Notes under the pieces: generated by a model
Seen by the model: the letters and a program-made list of their open reading frames with translations, nothing else
Databases searched by the model: none
What the model was told of the DNA's origin: nothing
Shown here: positions 8,791 to 17,315 of the stretch, piece after piece
Layout of the letters: every line of letters begins with the position of its first letter
How positions within the stretch are numbered: the stretch's first letter is position 1
Assembly: GCF_030263935.1 (NCBI RefSeq)
Contig: NZ_CP127162.1
Location: forward strand, 2,303,501 to 2,367,500
DNA length: 64,000 nt
Direction of reading: 5' to 3'
Source of the DNA: Paenibacillus polygoni
Lineage (GTDB): Bacteria; Bacillota; Bacilli; Paenibacillales; Paenibacillaceae
Translations under genes and position numbers: made by a program

Positions 8791-8975
8791 CATCATATAC
8801 TCCGCCCGGGTCGCTATGTTGCTTGGTGTGGCCGAGGGTTTTTGAGAAAAGCGAATCAACTAGACTACCCTGTAGGTTCTGAGGTTGTGAGTTGTACGGA
8901 CAATAAACCTTGCGCGAATAAGTCTTCGACCGGACTTACAGGCAGTGACATTCTATCACAAAATACAGTCTAAAA
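8786..8975 (+). repeat. diverged cassette-type repeat, copy J
   Basis: Begins CTTAACATCATATAC at the stop codon of the previous gene and ends GGCAGTGACATTCTATCAC. GGCCGAGGG, GAATAAGTC and CGGACTT correspond to repeat blocks, but order and ends are poorly kept. I call it mainly from position and the TAACAT start. Confidence 0.4.
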
Positions 8976-9042
8976 TGCTGGAGCATATATAAGAACTTCA
9001 CATAAAAATTTTGGAGTAAATATATTATGATGGAGGACAATG

Positions 9043-9555
9043 ATGCTTAAGATTTCAGCTGTTTCATATGAAGATAAGTTGATTCTACAAAACTTAATTC
9101 AACTATATAGATATGATTCTAGTGAGTATGATGGCCATGTGCTTAATAAACATGGACTATACCAATATAAATATTTGGACCATCAGTGGACAGACGAATA
9201 CAGACGTACATTTTTTATATATAAAGATGAAGAATTAGCTGGGTTTGCTCTTATTATGCTTGGAGTACCGAGGGAGTTTGTTAAGCTAAGTGATGTTCAA
9301 GAAACTAATGTGATGAGTGACTTTTTTGTTTTACGGAAATACAGGGGACAGGGTGTAGGAAAGCAGGCAGCATTTGATATATTTGATAAGTATCCAGCCG
9401 CTTGGGAGATCAGACAAACACAGCGAAACCATCCAGCGAATCAATTCTGGAATAAAGTAATAAATGAACATACAAATGGGTCGTATAAAGAAGAGTATTT
9501 AAATGGAAGTTGGGACGGTCCTGTGCAGTGTTTTCAAAGTAATAAGTATGATTAG
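9043..9555 (+). CDS. GNAT acetyltransferase (array paralogue 1)
   Basis: A 170-residue acetyltransferase. The acetyl-CoA loop is FVLRKYRGQGVGKQAAFDIFD, and the C-terminal region has NPANQFWNKV-type residues instead of the usual LYEKxGF. Two other array genes (at 15.5 kb and 41.8 kb) share the YxYDxSEF N-terminus, the FFVLRKYR loop and the GPxQxF ending, so the three form one subfamily spread within the array. GGAGG is six bases upstream of the chosen second ATG of an ATGATG pair. Confidence 0.87.
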   Translation: MLKISAVSYEDKLILQNLIQLYRYDSSEYDGHVLNKHGLYQYKYLDHQWTDEYRRTFFIYKDEELAGFALIMLGVPREFVKLSDVQETNVMSDFFVLRKYRGQGVGKQAAFDIFDKYPAAWEIRQTQRNHPANQFWNKVINEHTNGSYKEEYLNGSWDGPVQCFQSNKYD

Positions 9556-9576
9556 TAAGTCCTTAAGGAGATAAGA

Positions 9577-9745
9577 CATCCTTTAACAACATATGTACGA
9601 AGCAGGCTCTGCCCCGTGAGAAGAGATAGACTAAAGAAGATTCAGGTCACAACCCTGTAAGGCTAAGTCCGCATGGCCCGAAGTAGGTGCGCTTTAAGCC
9701 TCACGGGTGTAGATACAGGAATTGTAATTCGAAAGGCAAAAGCTA
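9577..9745 (+). repeat. attC-like cassette repeat, copy K
   Basis: Opens CATCCTTTAACAAC and closes GGTGTAGATACAGGAATTGTAATTCGAAA. A perfect eight-base arm pair CCCGTGAG/CTCACGGG encloses AAGGCTAAGTCCG and TGCGCTTTAAGC. The arm sequence differs from copies C and F while pairing is kept. Confidence 0.82.
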
Positions 9746-9769
9746 CTACTTATTAAAGGGGAACTATTC

Positions 9770-10325
9770 ATGGAAGAAATTATTCGCTTCTACGATGTTG
9801 TTGACGAAGAATTACGATTTCAAAGAAATTCTAGGAAAATTGAATATCTAACTACCTTAAGTGCATTAGAGGAAGTGATTAAAAATCAATCGAGCATACT
9901 CGAGACGCACATTGATTGAAGAATCATTAAGAGTATTATCTTCCGGCGGTATATTAGCAATAGCGTATATTAATAAGCATTCAGTGGTTCCCATGCTTGT
10001 CAGGAAAATACCTGAATTTATTAATGAAGGCACAATTAGTAAAGTAATGGACACCGGAAGTTTAAAGGGAAGGGACCCAGAATCATTTTGGACAGATTCT
10101 CATTATACAACCCCCTTAGAAATTGAAAATTATATGAAGCAATTTGATGTTTCAATAGTAGATCATTTAGGGACAGATGGGTTAAGTCACACTCTTAGTA
10201 ATGAGGTAGATGGACTTTCTGAACAAAAGTTTGAGATTTATAAAAACTATCATTTTAAGACTTGTAGGGAAAAAAGTATTCTAGGGATTAGCTCACATGG
10301 ATTAGTAATTTGTAGGAAAAACTAA
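9770..10325 (+). pseudogene. SAM-dependent methyltransferase with internal deletion
   Basis: The N-terminal frame from an ATG with an AAAGGGG site reads MEEIIRFYDVVDEELRF and stops after 46 codons. A second frame (from about 9912) resumes with EESLRVLSSGGILAIAYINK, the motif III region of a class I methyltransferase, and runs to a normal C-terminus. The segment that should hold the glycine-rich SAM motif I is missing, and the two parts are out of frame. The gene cannot make an active enzyme. Confidence 0.72.
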
Positions 10326-10443
10326 GAAAAATTAAGATAATCGAATGAATGCCGTTACATTTTTTTGAAAAGAAATTTAATGAGATAGATAGAATCAAAT
10401 TTTCGCATAAGTAAATTAAGTTAAATTGATGGAGGTTTAATTT

Positions 10444-10785
10444 ATGTTTTATAGAAGAAAATTATATATAGTTAACAATGATTTCGTAGAAATTCTTAAC
10501 AAACATTTCATAGAAACCAATTTACCGAATCAATTGCGTAATGGAGCTCGTTTAGTCGGAAGATGGATGGCTCCAAGTTCTGAGACAACAACAGAAATAT
10601 TCGCTATCTGGGAATATGACAGCTATGAAAAATATGAAGAAATCGAACGGAATATCAGAAGCAATAGTGAACACCTGAAGAAAATTAACGATTGGTATGA
10701 ACGCCATGGCGGCAGAGAACGCATATTTAAGGAATGTGTCATTCAAGTAAAAAATGAAGAACTCATTTCAACATTATTAGACTGA
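10444..10785 (+). CDS. NIPSNAP family protein
   Basis: A 113-residue dimeric alpha-beta barrel type protein. It begins MFYRRKLYIVNNDFVEILNK, and AIWEYDSYEKYEEIERNI is the conserved NIPSNAP 'W.Y.s..er' region. The biochemical role of bacterial NIPSNAP proteins is not established. Its ribosome binding site is GGAGG seven bases before the ATG. The 100 bases after it hold a small hairpin (TCTTAAGATTAGA) and then a half repeat. Confidence 0.8.
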   Translation: MFYRRKLYIVNNDFVEILNKHFIETNLPNQLRNGARLVGRWMAPSSETTTEIFAIWEYDSYEKYEEIERNIRSNSEHLKKINDWYERHGGRERIFKECVIQVKNEELISTLLD

Positions 10786-10886
10786 ATGATTCGTACCGGA
10801 TATCGCTGGCATGACTTCTAATCTTAAGATTAGAATGCTTTATCACGTCATGAAAGGTTTTTCAGTCATTGTAGAATTTCGAATGT

Positions 10887-10910
10887 ATCAGATAACAACA
10901 TGTTATCGCT
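10887..10910 (-). repeat. repeat ends of both orientations at a reversed gene
   Basis: On the + strand ATCAGATAACAACATGTTATCG reads as a left repeat end (GATAAC). On the - strand the same bases read CGATAACATGTTGTTATC, again a left end. It is nearly palindromic, and the stop codon of the reversed methyltransferase (TAA) lies inside it. Confidence 0.45.
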
Positions 10911-11622
10911 CCGGTCGATTCGGTCCTCTATAAATTTCTATTTTTGTAGCGAACATTACAACAAAATTGTAGTATTTATATACACAATCTACATCAGAAA
11001 ATCCAGCTTCGGTCAGCCATTGTAACTGATGATCAAGAGTAGACATTCTGTCAAGTTTCGTTCTCTCTATCGCTGATGATATTTCAGCCTGGTCTAGTCC
11101 TGAATTTTCGATGTATTTTTTCCAATCTGATTTGTAAAGGCTTTCTAAATAGTCAGTATTCCCAAGAACTTGATCCACGTTAATAAAAATGCTGCCGGGG
11201 GTCATTATGGAATACAGTTTTTGGAACAACTTCTGCTTTTCAGGATCATTCATGTGATGTATAGAAAGTGAAGAAATTACTAGATCGTATGGTTCACTGT
11301 AGTCGAATTCAGTGTAGTCACTTGCGATGTATGTAATGTTAGAATGGTTGCTGAATCTTGCTCTAGCAATCTCAAGCATACCATCGGAAAGATCAATTAG
11401 TGTTAGATTTGAGTTGGGGTATTTTTCAAGAATAAAACTAGACATGAGTCCTGTCCCTGCACCCAAATCTAAGACTGAGGGAGTATCATTTTCTAAAATT
11501 GCTAGTGCAGCAGCAATCCTATAAAGATCCTCAAAGCAAGGAATAAGTTTCTTTCTTTGTTCGTCGTATCTTTGGGATACCTTGTTAAATTGTGTTCTTA
11601 TATCGATCCTGTCATTTTTCAT
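10903..11622 (-). CDS. class I SAM-dependent methyltransferase (reversed in the array)
   Basis: A 239-residue methyltransferase and one of the few array genes on the - strand. Motif I is VLDLGAGTGLMSS and motif II is LTLIDLSDGML. The SIHHM segment and the C-terminal WLTEAGFSDVDCV stretch are typical of Methyltransf_25 enzymes. The start is the ATG with a GGAGGAG site on the - strand. Its stop codon sits inside a repeat end, so the gene looks like a complete cassette inserted in reverse. Confidence 0.88.
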   Translation of the reverse strand: MKNDRIDIRTQFNKVSQRYDEQRKKLIPCFEDLYRIAAALAILENDTPSVLDLGAGTGLMSSFILEKYPNSNLTLIDLSDGMLEIARARFSNHSNITYIASDYTEFDYSEPYDLVISSLSIHHMNDPEKQKLFQKLYSIMTPGSIFINVDQVLGNTDYLESLYKSDWKKYIENSGLDQAEISSAIERTKLDRMSTLDHQLQWLTEAGFSDVDCVYKYYNFVVMFATKIEIYRGPNRPER

Positions 11623-11711
11623 CTACTCGCTCCTCCATTCTTCATACTATGTTATAGTGTAATTCAACCCACATCCAATATATGTAACTAATTAATCTAA
11701 TAGACAGTACC

Positions 11712-11760
11712 TATAAAGACGTTCAGGTTCGTAAATACTGGAATCTTTGTTTGGATATAG
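11712..11760 (+). repeat. attC-like half-site (right half only)
   Basis: GACGTTCAGGTTCGTAAATACTGGAATC resembles the right end (TCGTGAATACAGGAACGTTAT) of intact copies. It lies 30 bases before the ribosome binding site of the next gene. Confidence 0.35.
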
Positions 11761-11791
11761 GTACTGAAATATAGAAATAGGAGATGTACAT

Positions 11792-12331
11792 ATGAAACTT
11801 AAGGGGAATAGGGTTACTCTTTCAAGTGTTACAAATGAAGATCTTGATTTCTTATGTGAATTAGAATGCAATGAAGACGTTTGGCTTTATGAAGAGTTTG
11901 TGGAGAACGATCATAATATTATTAAATCAAAGTATCTAGAACAAATGAATTCAAATACTCACGTTGATTTTATCATGACAATAGAAGCAGACAACGAAAT
12001 AAAGCGAAGTGGATTGGTTCAGGTTTGGAGTTATGTAGCTCATAGAAGCAGCTGGGAACTTGGTTTAGGCATCCTGCCAGAGTATCAAGGATATGCGTAT
12101 GGATATGAAGCGGCTAAGCTCATGTTTGATTATGTATTTAAGGAACTAGAAGCTCGTAAAATAGTAGGTATGTGTAATAGTCTTAATCAAAAATCGATCA
12201 ACCTCATGGAGAAATTAAAGATGACGAGAGAGGGTACATTCAAACAAGAATTAAAATGGAATGATGAGTGGCATGATCAGCATTTTTATTCAATTTTGGT
12301 TAGTGAATGGACTAACGTCATAAGAAATTAG
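11792..12331 (+). CDS. GNAT acetyltransferase, RimJ/RimL-like
   Basis: A 179-residue acetyltransferase. It begins MKLKGNRVTLSSVTNEDLDF, typical of the RimL branch. The acetyl-CoA loop is GLGILPEYQGYAYGYEAAKL, and the late motif reads SLNQKSINLMEKLKMTREGT. The Q-G-Y-A-Y-G loop keeps the key glycines. The acceptor is unknown. TAGGAG lies ten bases before the ATG. Confidence 0.87.
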   Translation: MKLKGNRVTLSSVTNEDLDFLCELECNEDVWLYEEFVENDHNIIKSKYLEQMNSNTHVDFIMTIEADNEIKRSGLVQVWSYVAHRSSWELGLGILPEYQGYAYGYEAAKLMFDYVFKELEARKIVGMCNSLNQKSINLMEKLKMTREGTFKQELKWNDEWHDQHFYSILVSEWTNVIRN

Positions 12332-12402
12332 CAGAAAACCGCTCCGAAAATATTCAGACATAACTGCTATGTGAACTTGAATATTGGGGTGGGAGAGTGG
12401 AT

Positions 12403-12748
12403 ATGGATATTGCATTGAAATACTCTGATAAGTTTAAAGCATTACTAAAACTACAGAATGAAGTTAAAGGCATACATCCATTGCTAAAAAATCATTTCCC
12501 AATTGCGATTGTTGAGAATAAGAAACTACACATCTTTGAATATAAAAATGCAGAATACGATTTATCTCATAATTAGCTTGAATCATGGAGGGAGAAATGA
12601 ACCTTATAGCCGTTCTACTTTTTACGAGATGGGTTCAAAGTTGATTGAACTTATCGTTCAAGCTTCGCCTGATTCACTTTATAGAATTGAAGATCTCTAT
12701 TACGCATTGGCAAATGATTTGTATTTTGGGCTAAATGAAGAGATGTAA
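12403..12748 (+). pseudogene. broken gene of unknown family
   Basis: A first frame starts at ATG (or GTG six bases earlier) behind GGGGTGGGAGAG and reads MDIALKYSDKFKALLKLQNE onwards for 57 codons to a TAG. An overlapping second frame continues with SLNHGGRNEPYSRSTFYEMG and ends FGLNEEM. Neither half is recognised. The abrupt change of frame close to the first stop suggests one gene broken by an indel, although two short genes cannot be excluded. Confidence 0.4.
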
Positions 12749-12861
12749 GGAATTGTCTATGTATATCCTAATGTATCAATTCATACACCATTAGAATCAA
12801 ATGTTTTAAACAGAAAAGTTTTAAAAAGAAAATCAATAATTATAATAGGGAGTTAGGGCAT

Positions 12862-13335
12862 ATGAAACTTACAATTAGGAAAAGAACAGAAGATGATATC
12901 AATCAGTTCATTACTTGGACTTATGATGGGATATATTCTTTTTATGATAACAATATCCAGCAAGAAAAGATTGATGGATTTAAACATAGTATCCATTCAG
13001 AAAGGGCATTTTCGGTATTTGATGATAAAGAAAATTTAATTGGGAACTGTGAGTTTTTTGATATAAGTGATGGTGGGGTAGAAATATTAGCAGTTGGAGT
13101 ACAAATGAAACCTTCAATGACAGGACAAGGTTACGGTTCGATATTTATTAAAGCAGTTATTGAACAAGGAAGGGAATTATTAAAGTTTAATCATTTGGAA
13201 TTGTGTGTAGTGGATTTTAATAAAAGGGCAATAAGAACATATGAAAAAGAAGGTTTTAGAAAGAAAGATGAATTTCTAAATGTAATCAGAGGCAATACGT
13301 ACAATTTTATAATTATGGAAAAAGATTGGAATTAA
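12862..13335 (+). CDS. GNAT acetyltransferase
   Basis: A 157-residue acetyltransferase. The acetyl-CoA loop is PSMTGQGYGSIFIKAVI (residues about 90-106), and the motif B region is DFNKRAIRTYEKEGFRK. The N-terminus (TIRKRTEDDINQFITWTYDG) matches the branch often annotated as ribosomal-protein-like acetyltransferases; the substrate is unknown. GGGAG lies 11 bases upstream of the ATG. Confidence 0.87.
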   Translation: MKLTIRKRTEDDINQFITWTYDGIYSFYDNNIQQEKIDGFKHSIHSERAFSVFDDKENLIGNCEFFDISDGGVEILAVGVQMKPSMTGQGYGSIFIKAVIEQGRELLKFNHLELCVVDFNKRAIRTYEKEGFRKKDEFLNVIRGNTYNFIIMEKDWN

Positions 13336-13397
13336 AATTATCAAAAAAGGATTTCAGGGAATGAGATACTTTTATAATAGAGTCCGGAGTGAAAGCT

Positions 13398-13661
13398 ATG
13401 CTTGGAGTAAAAGTAGAAAAAATCAATGATGATCTAATTATTAAGTGGCAATTATCTAAAATAGAAATCCCCAAATCTGAAATTGTAAACATATCGCATG
13501 ATGATACTTATGGAGGAGAACAAAAGGATGCTATTAGAATCGGTACTCCATACGGCACCACCGATAGAATTATAATAAAGACTAATTCCCAAACTTATAT
13601 TCTATTTACAACGAATGTAACCTCATTACATAAAAAAATCAGTACGATTATAAACTTATGA
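13398..13661 (+). CDS. SunI/YnzG family protein (bacterial PH-like domain)
   Basis: An 87-residue protein. [16 protein letters not shown] followed by [20 protein letters not shown] and TYILFTTN is the conserved core of the SunI/YnzG family. SunI confers self-immunity to sublancin in Bacillus, and other members have no known role. I chose the ATG because GGAG lies eight bases upstream; the GTG nine bases earlier overlaps that site. The SunI membrane helix is not obvious here. No lantibiotic or glycocin genes are nearby, so an immunity role would be for protection from other strains. Confidence 0.75.
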   Translation: MLGVKVEKINDDLIIKWQLSKIEIPKSEIVNISHDDTYGGEQKDAIRIGTPYGTTDRIIIKTNSQTYILFTTNVTSLHKKISTIINL

Positions 13662-13882
13662 ATCATACTATTCCTCGGTTGATTACCGGTGAAGAATAAA
13701 TCATATAAAGGTAATGAAATAAAGTGCGATACAGTAACTTTAGGTTCCTGTCTTTGAGATAGGTACATGTTCACGTTATTTGCTCCAAGCTTATGCTTAA
13801 TCTTTTAGGAGTATTTTCTGAGATGTGACATAAGTAGAATACATCCGATTAGATGAAGTATTAATAAAATTGGAGGTTAACG

Positions 13883-14341
13883 ATGACTGATGTAACTATA
13901 AGAATGGACGAGATCAAACGAAAATTGAGGAAACTTAAGAAACTGGAACTAAAAATTCGCATGAACAGTAGCATTCAGCCTGAGAAAAAACTCATTTGGG
14001 ACAATTATTTTGGACATCATGGAGCAAATAACTGTAGAGCAAAATACTCATTACTTATGTTGGCTTCGATGAACCGCGAAGAATATTTGAGCGTTATTAA
14101 TGAATATCTTTCAATTGTTTATTACGAACTTTATAAAGAAAGCGGAATTATTTACGAAGAAGGAATGTATGACCCGGATATACTATCAAAGCTAGGTATA
14201 CCAACAAATGCGGATGAGAACAGTATCAAAAAAAGATTTCGAGAGCTGGCAAAGAAATATCATCCTGATACGGGTGGGGATGCGTCTATGTTTATTGAAC
14301 TTATGGATAATTATAAAAAGTTAATGGGAGGAAAATCATGA
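13883..14341 (+). CDS. J-domain protein with C-terminal DnaJ domain
   Basis: A 152-residue protein. The C-terminal 50 residues form a J domain (ILSKLGIPTNADENSIKKRF, then ELAKKYHPDTGGDASMF) with the HPD tripeptide needed to stimulate DnaK ATPase. The N-terminal 95 residues are charged, helical and not recognised; they include NCRAKYSLLMLASMNREEY. Placing the J domain at the C-terminus is unusual for a DnaJ protein and suggests a dedicated co-chaperone. GGAGG lies seven bases before the ATG. No partner gene is adjacent. Confidence 0.8.
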   Translation: MTDVTIRMDEIKRKLRKLKKLELKIRMNSSIQPEKKLIWDNYFGHHGANNCRAKYSLLMLASMNREEYLSVINEYLSIVYYELYKESGIIYEEGMYDPDILSKLGIPTNADENSIKKRFRELAKKYHPDTGGDASMFIELMDNYKKLMGGKS

Positions 14342-14579
14342 AATGTTTATGGGAATAACGTAAGATGACTTTAACGAATGTATTTACCTGTACATCGAAG
14401 ACGAACAGAAGAAATATGTAGCAGCCAATATTTATTCAATTGCGGGTGCTTAACATTCACCTGCAAGTACTATTTTGAATGATATGATTGTAAAATATGC
14501 TAGCTCAACGAATGTAATGACTACTTATAACAATGAATTTACAATCTTTGTGAATACTAAATTAGTGGGAGGTAACAGG

Positions 14580-15329
14580 ATGCAAAAAGAAATGAGTGCT
14601 ATAAATCGAGAGCAATGGAATCATGAGCGATATCAAGCTTGGATAAATCGATTTGGTTCCATTGAGCAAGAAGCCAAAAGAATTATGGATGATCCAAAGA
14701 AGAGAATAAAGATTTTAGCTGATTATATTGGTGATGTCAGAGGAAAACGTGTACTAAATCTTCTCGGATCAAACGGGACAAAGGCAATATCGATTGCATT
14801 GATGGGCGCTAAAGAAGTAAAGGTTGTTGATATCTCACCAGAAAACGCAAGATTTGGAATGGACCTCGCAAGAGCTTGTAACGTTGAAATAAACTATATC
14901 GTTTCTGATGTAATGGATCTAAAAGTAGAGGAACTTGGTGAGTTTGACCTTATTTTTATTGAAATGGGAGTACTCCATTACATCTATAATATCGAAGAAT
15001 TATTCAAGATAGTAAATAAATTGCTATGCAAGGGTGGTAGATTTGTACTTAGAGAATATCACCCAGTACTTTGGAAATTACTAAAAGAAGTAGACGGGCA
15101 ATACATTGCTAGTGGTAATTATTTTGAACAAGATGTGGTCGGAGAAGAGATGAAGTTAAGGCGCTGGATACTTGGAGAAGTAATAACCTCGATCGTAAAT
15201 GCGGGGTTGACAATCAAGGCTTTACATGAGGAATCGGGAGAAATACAGAGATGGATTTTTAAGGATCTACCAGAAGGCATAGAAGATAGAATCCCTGGAA
15301 TCTATGCTGTAATTGCGACTAAAGAATAG
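14580..15329 (+). CDS. class I SAM-dependent methyltransferase
   Basis: A 249-residue methyltransferase. Motif I is VLNLLGSNGTKAISIAL, the variant with LLGS in place of E/DxGxG. It is followed by VKVVDISPENARFGMDL and DLIFIEMGVLHYI. The GSxGxK variant is usual in one Bacillus/Paenibacillus methyltransferase group, so activity is likely. The ATG has GGGAGG eight bases upstream; the frame is open 105 bases earlier, but those codons lie in an intergenic segment. Confidence 0.85.
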   Translation: MQKEMSAINREQWNHERYQAWINRFGSIEQEAKRIMDDPKKRIKILADYIGDVRGKRVLNLLGSNGTKAISIALMGAKEVKVVDISPENARFGMDLARACNVEINYIVSDVMDLKVEELGEFDLIFIEMGVLHYIYNIEELFKIVNKLLCKGGRFVLREYHPVLWKLLKEVDGQYIASGNYFEQDVVGEEMKLRRWILGEVITSIVNAGLTIKALHEESGEIQRWIFKDLPEGIEDRIPGIYAVIATKE

Positions 15330-15345
15330 TGGGTAATTCGAATGC

Positions 15346-15380
15346 GGTTCGTATAACAATGTGTTTTTGCTGTTTGAGAC
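15346..15380 (+). repeat. attC-like half-site (left half)
   Basis: GGTTCGTATAACAATGTG, 15 bases after the previous stop, matches the left repeat end (CG.ATAACA). No matching right half is clear before the next gene at 15.48 kb. Confidence 0.35.
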
Positions 15381-15478
15381 AATAAGTAGGTTAGCGTACT
15401 AATTGACACAAACACCAGCTAAGATAATGCTATTGAAATCGATGAATACATATCCAAACTATAAAAGGAAATGATGAA

Positions 15479-15964
15479 ATGGATATATTGCTTGAAAGAG
15501 TTTCGGAAGATCAATTGATGTCATTAAAGAATTTGTTTGTACTTGCTGCATATGATCTAACTGAGTTTAATAACACTGACATCGGGGAAGATGGACTTTT
15601 CCAAGTTACATTTAATTTTATGGATTGGTATAGTGAGCCGAATTACCATATGTATTTTATCCGATCAGATCGATCATTGGCTGGATTCGTAATCGTGAAG
15701 AAGATACAAGAAGAAAAAATATATTATTTAAATCATTTCTTTATACTTCGAAAATACCGGGCGTTAAAGATCGGGCAGCAGGCTGCATTCAAGGCATTTG
15801 ATTCATTCAAAGGACATTGGCGAGTGAGTGAATTTGATTGGAATGTACCGGCACAGATTTTCTGGAAGAAAGTTGTGAGTCGTTATACGAGTAATCAATT
15901 TATAGAAACAAGAAGAAAAGATAACAAGGGACCAGCCCAAGAATTTACTAACCAAGTGCGTTAG
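15479..15964 (+). CDS. GNAT acetyltransferase (array paralogue 2)
   Basis: A 161-residue relative of the genes at 9.0 kb and 41.8 kb, sharing the YDLTEF N-terminus, FFILRKYR loop and FWKKV plus GPAQEF ending. The acetyl-CoA loop is KYRALKIGQQAAF. The first glycine of the usual R/QxxGxG is replaced by Lys, which may weaken cofactor binding. AAAGGAA lies about ten bases upstream of the ATG. Confidence 0.82.
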   Translation: MDILLERVSEDQLMSLKNLFVLAAYDLTEFNNTDIGEDGLFQVTFNFMDWYSEPNYHMYFIRSDRSLAGFVIVKKIQEEKIYYLNHFFILRKYRALKIGQQAAFKAFDSFKGHWRVSEFDWNVPAQIFWKKVVSRYTSNQFIETRRKDNKGPAQEFTNQVR

Positions 15965-16291
15965 TAAATGTTATTTGAAGTTGAGTAAACAACTTATATA
16001 GCAGGGGTGACAAGAAGTATTGATTATGATGTTTAGAGACTCTTTTTAAGAGGAGATTACCGTAATCATCTTTACAAATCAAGTGACGTTGCGGCCGAAG
16101 CTGTCGAACCTTTAAGTTAGCGATATGAATACGTTATAGAAAATCAGCTAGAAGAAATAGAGAAGGAAAATCGAAAGATGCAAAGAATTATTACGAAGTA
16201 ATACTTTTCTAAGATCTGACATTTTTCTGCACGCAAAATCAGGCGGATTGATCTACCGAATGATATGCTCCTTTTGAAAGGAGGGATTGGC
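15965..16291 (+). other. 327-base gap with a gene-end remnant
   Basis: The left part has no clear feature. Around 16106-16150, ACCTTTAAGTTAGCGATATGAATACGTTAT resembles the CTTTAAGC / GTGAATAC / CGTTAT right half of the repeat. The same stretch in another frame runs into QLEEIEKENRKMQRIITK before a stop at about 16200, a coiled-coil-like tail without a start codon, probably the end of a lost gene. Confidence 0.35.
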
Positions 16292-17206
16292 GTGGATTGG
16301 CTCCAGCGTATGAACCATGCTATTGACTACATTGAAGAAAACTTAGAAAGCGATATTGATTATGATCAGATTGCAAAAATTGCTTTATGTTCGGTTTATC
16401 AATTTCAACGGATGTTTTCATTTGTACTTGAAGTTCCTTTAGCAGAATACATTAGGCGCCGAAGACTTACACTTGCTGCCTTAGATTTGCAAAACAGACA
16501 GAATAAAGTGACAGATGTAGCTTTGAAATATGGATACAAAACTCCAGAATCATTTTCTCGAGCATTTCAAAATATGCATAACTTGACTCCTACATCAGCG
16601 CGCAATACCGGTTGTCAGTTAAAAGCCTATCCTCGACTCTCCTTTCAACTTATATTAAAAGGAGCTGTTGGGATGCATTATCGGATTGAGAAACGAGACG
16701 CTTTTCAAGTTTATGGGTTAGAAGATATATACAACTATGATAATATTGCGAATCAACAAGGAGAATCGATCCCTGAAGTCTGGCAAAACATAAACAAGAA
16801 TGGTGAGCTCGATCGATTACTCCAGACGGTACCTGGAGATTGGCAGCACGAAGGCAATTTCAACAAAGAACTTGGAGCTGTTTTTGCATTCGATTCTTAT
16901 AAGTTCACAAGCAATACGACTTTTCCTTATCTTATCGGGTGTTATCGATCGGAGAATAGCAAAGTTGATGGATATACCATTGTTGATGTTCCAGCATCTA
17001 CTTGGGTAGTATTTTCAACATTAAGTGATGAGAATGAGAGTGGAAGATATGATTTGAGTACTTTAAAAAACAAAATATTTTCGGAGTGGTTACAAACATC
17101 AAAACTCAACATTTTAGATGGTGGAAATTTCGAAATGTATTGTACTAACAAGGACGGTTATGAGTACTGTGAACTATGGTATCGAATTGAGAGCAACAGT
17201 GAATAA
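16292..17206 (+). CDS. AraC-type regulator with C-terminal effector-binding domain
   Basis: A 304-residue protein. Residues 1-105 form an AraC HTH pair: MNHAIDYIEENLESDIDYDQ, AEYIRRRRLTLAALDL, and VALKYGYKTPESFSRAFQNM. Residues about 130-300 form a GyrI/AraC effector-binding domain (MHYRIEKRDAFQVYGLEDIY to YCELWYRIES). Such proteins activate efflux or detoxification genes on binding a small molecule. I chose GTG because AAAGGAGG precedes it and because MDWLQRMN aligns with the start of the paralogue at 34.85 kb. No target operon is adjacent. Confidence 0.88.
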   Translation: MDWLQRMNHAIDYIEENLESDIDYDQIAKIALCSVYQFQRMFSFVLEVPLAEYIRRRRLTLAALDLQNRQNKVTDVALKYGYKTPESFSRAFQNMHNLTPTSARNTGCQLKAYPRLSFQLILKGAVGMHYRIEKRDAFQVYGLEDIYNYDNIANQQGESIPEVWQNINKNGELDRLLQTVPGDWQHEGNFNKELGAVFAFDSYKFTSNTTFPYLIGCYRSENSKVDGYTIVDVPASTWVVFSTLSDENESGRYDLSTLKNKIFSEWLQTSKLNILDGGNFEMYCTNKDGYEYCELWYRIESNSE

Positions 17207-17261
17207 AATAAGAAACAAATAAATCGCTCAGTTAATAAGCAAACTTGTATAATTTAAGTTA

Positions 17262-17315
17262 AAACCTCCCAAAAGAAGCAGTTAGATTGAAAAGCTTTTA
17301 TGGGAGGTTTATTTA
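17262..17315 (+). terminator. stem-loop terminator after the AraC gene
   Basis: AACCTCCCA and TGGGAGGTT form a nine-base stem with a loop of about 30 bases that itself holds AAAAG/CTTTT. TTTATTTAT follows. It lies 60 bases after the AraC stop codon. Confidence 0.6.

Noticed and set aside
197..9745. Repeats as transposon-type MITEs
   Set aside because: The copies always stand between a stop codon and the next ribosome binding site, are in one orientation with the genes, and show no flanking target-site duplication, which fits cassette sites better.
14364..14453. Short frame FNECIYLYIEDEQKKYVAAN before the methyltransferase at 14.6 kb
   Set aside because: It could be the tail of a lost gene, but it has no start, is cut by a stop just upstream and matches no family I know.
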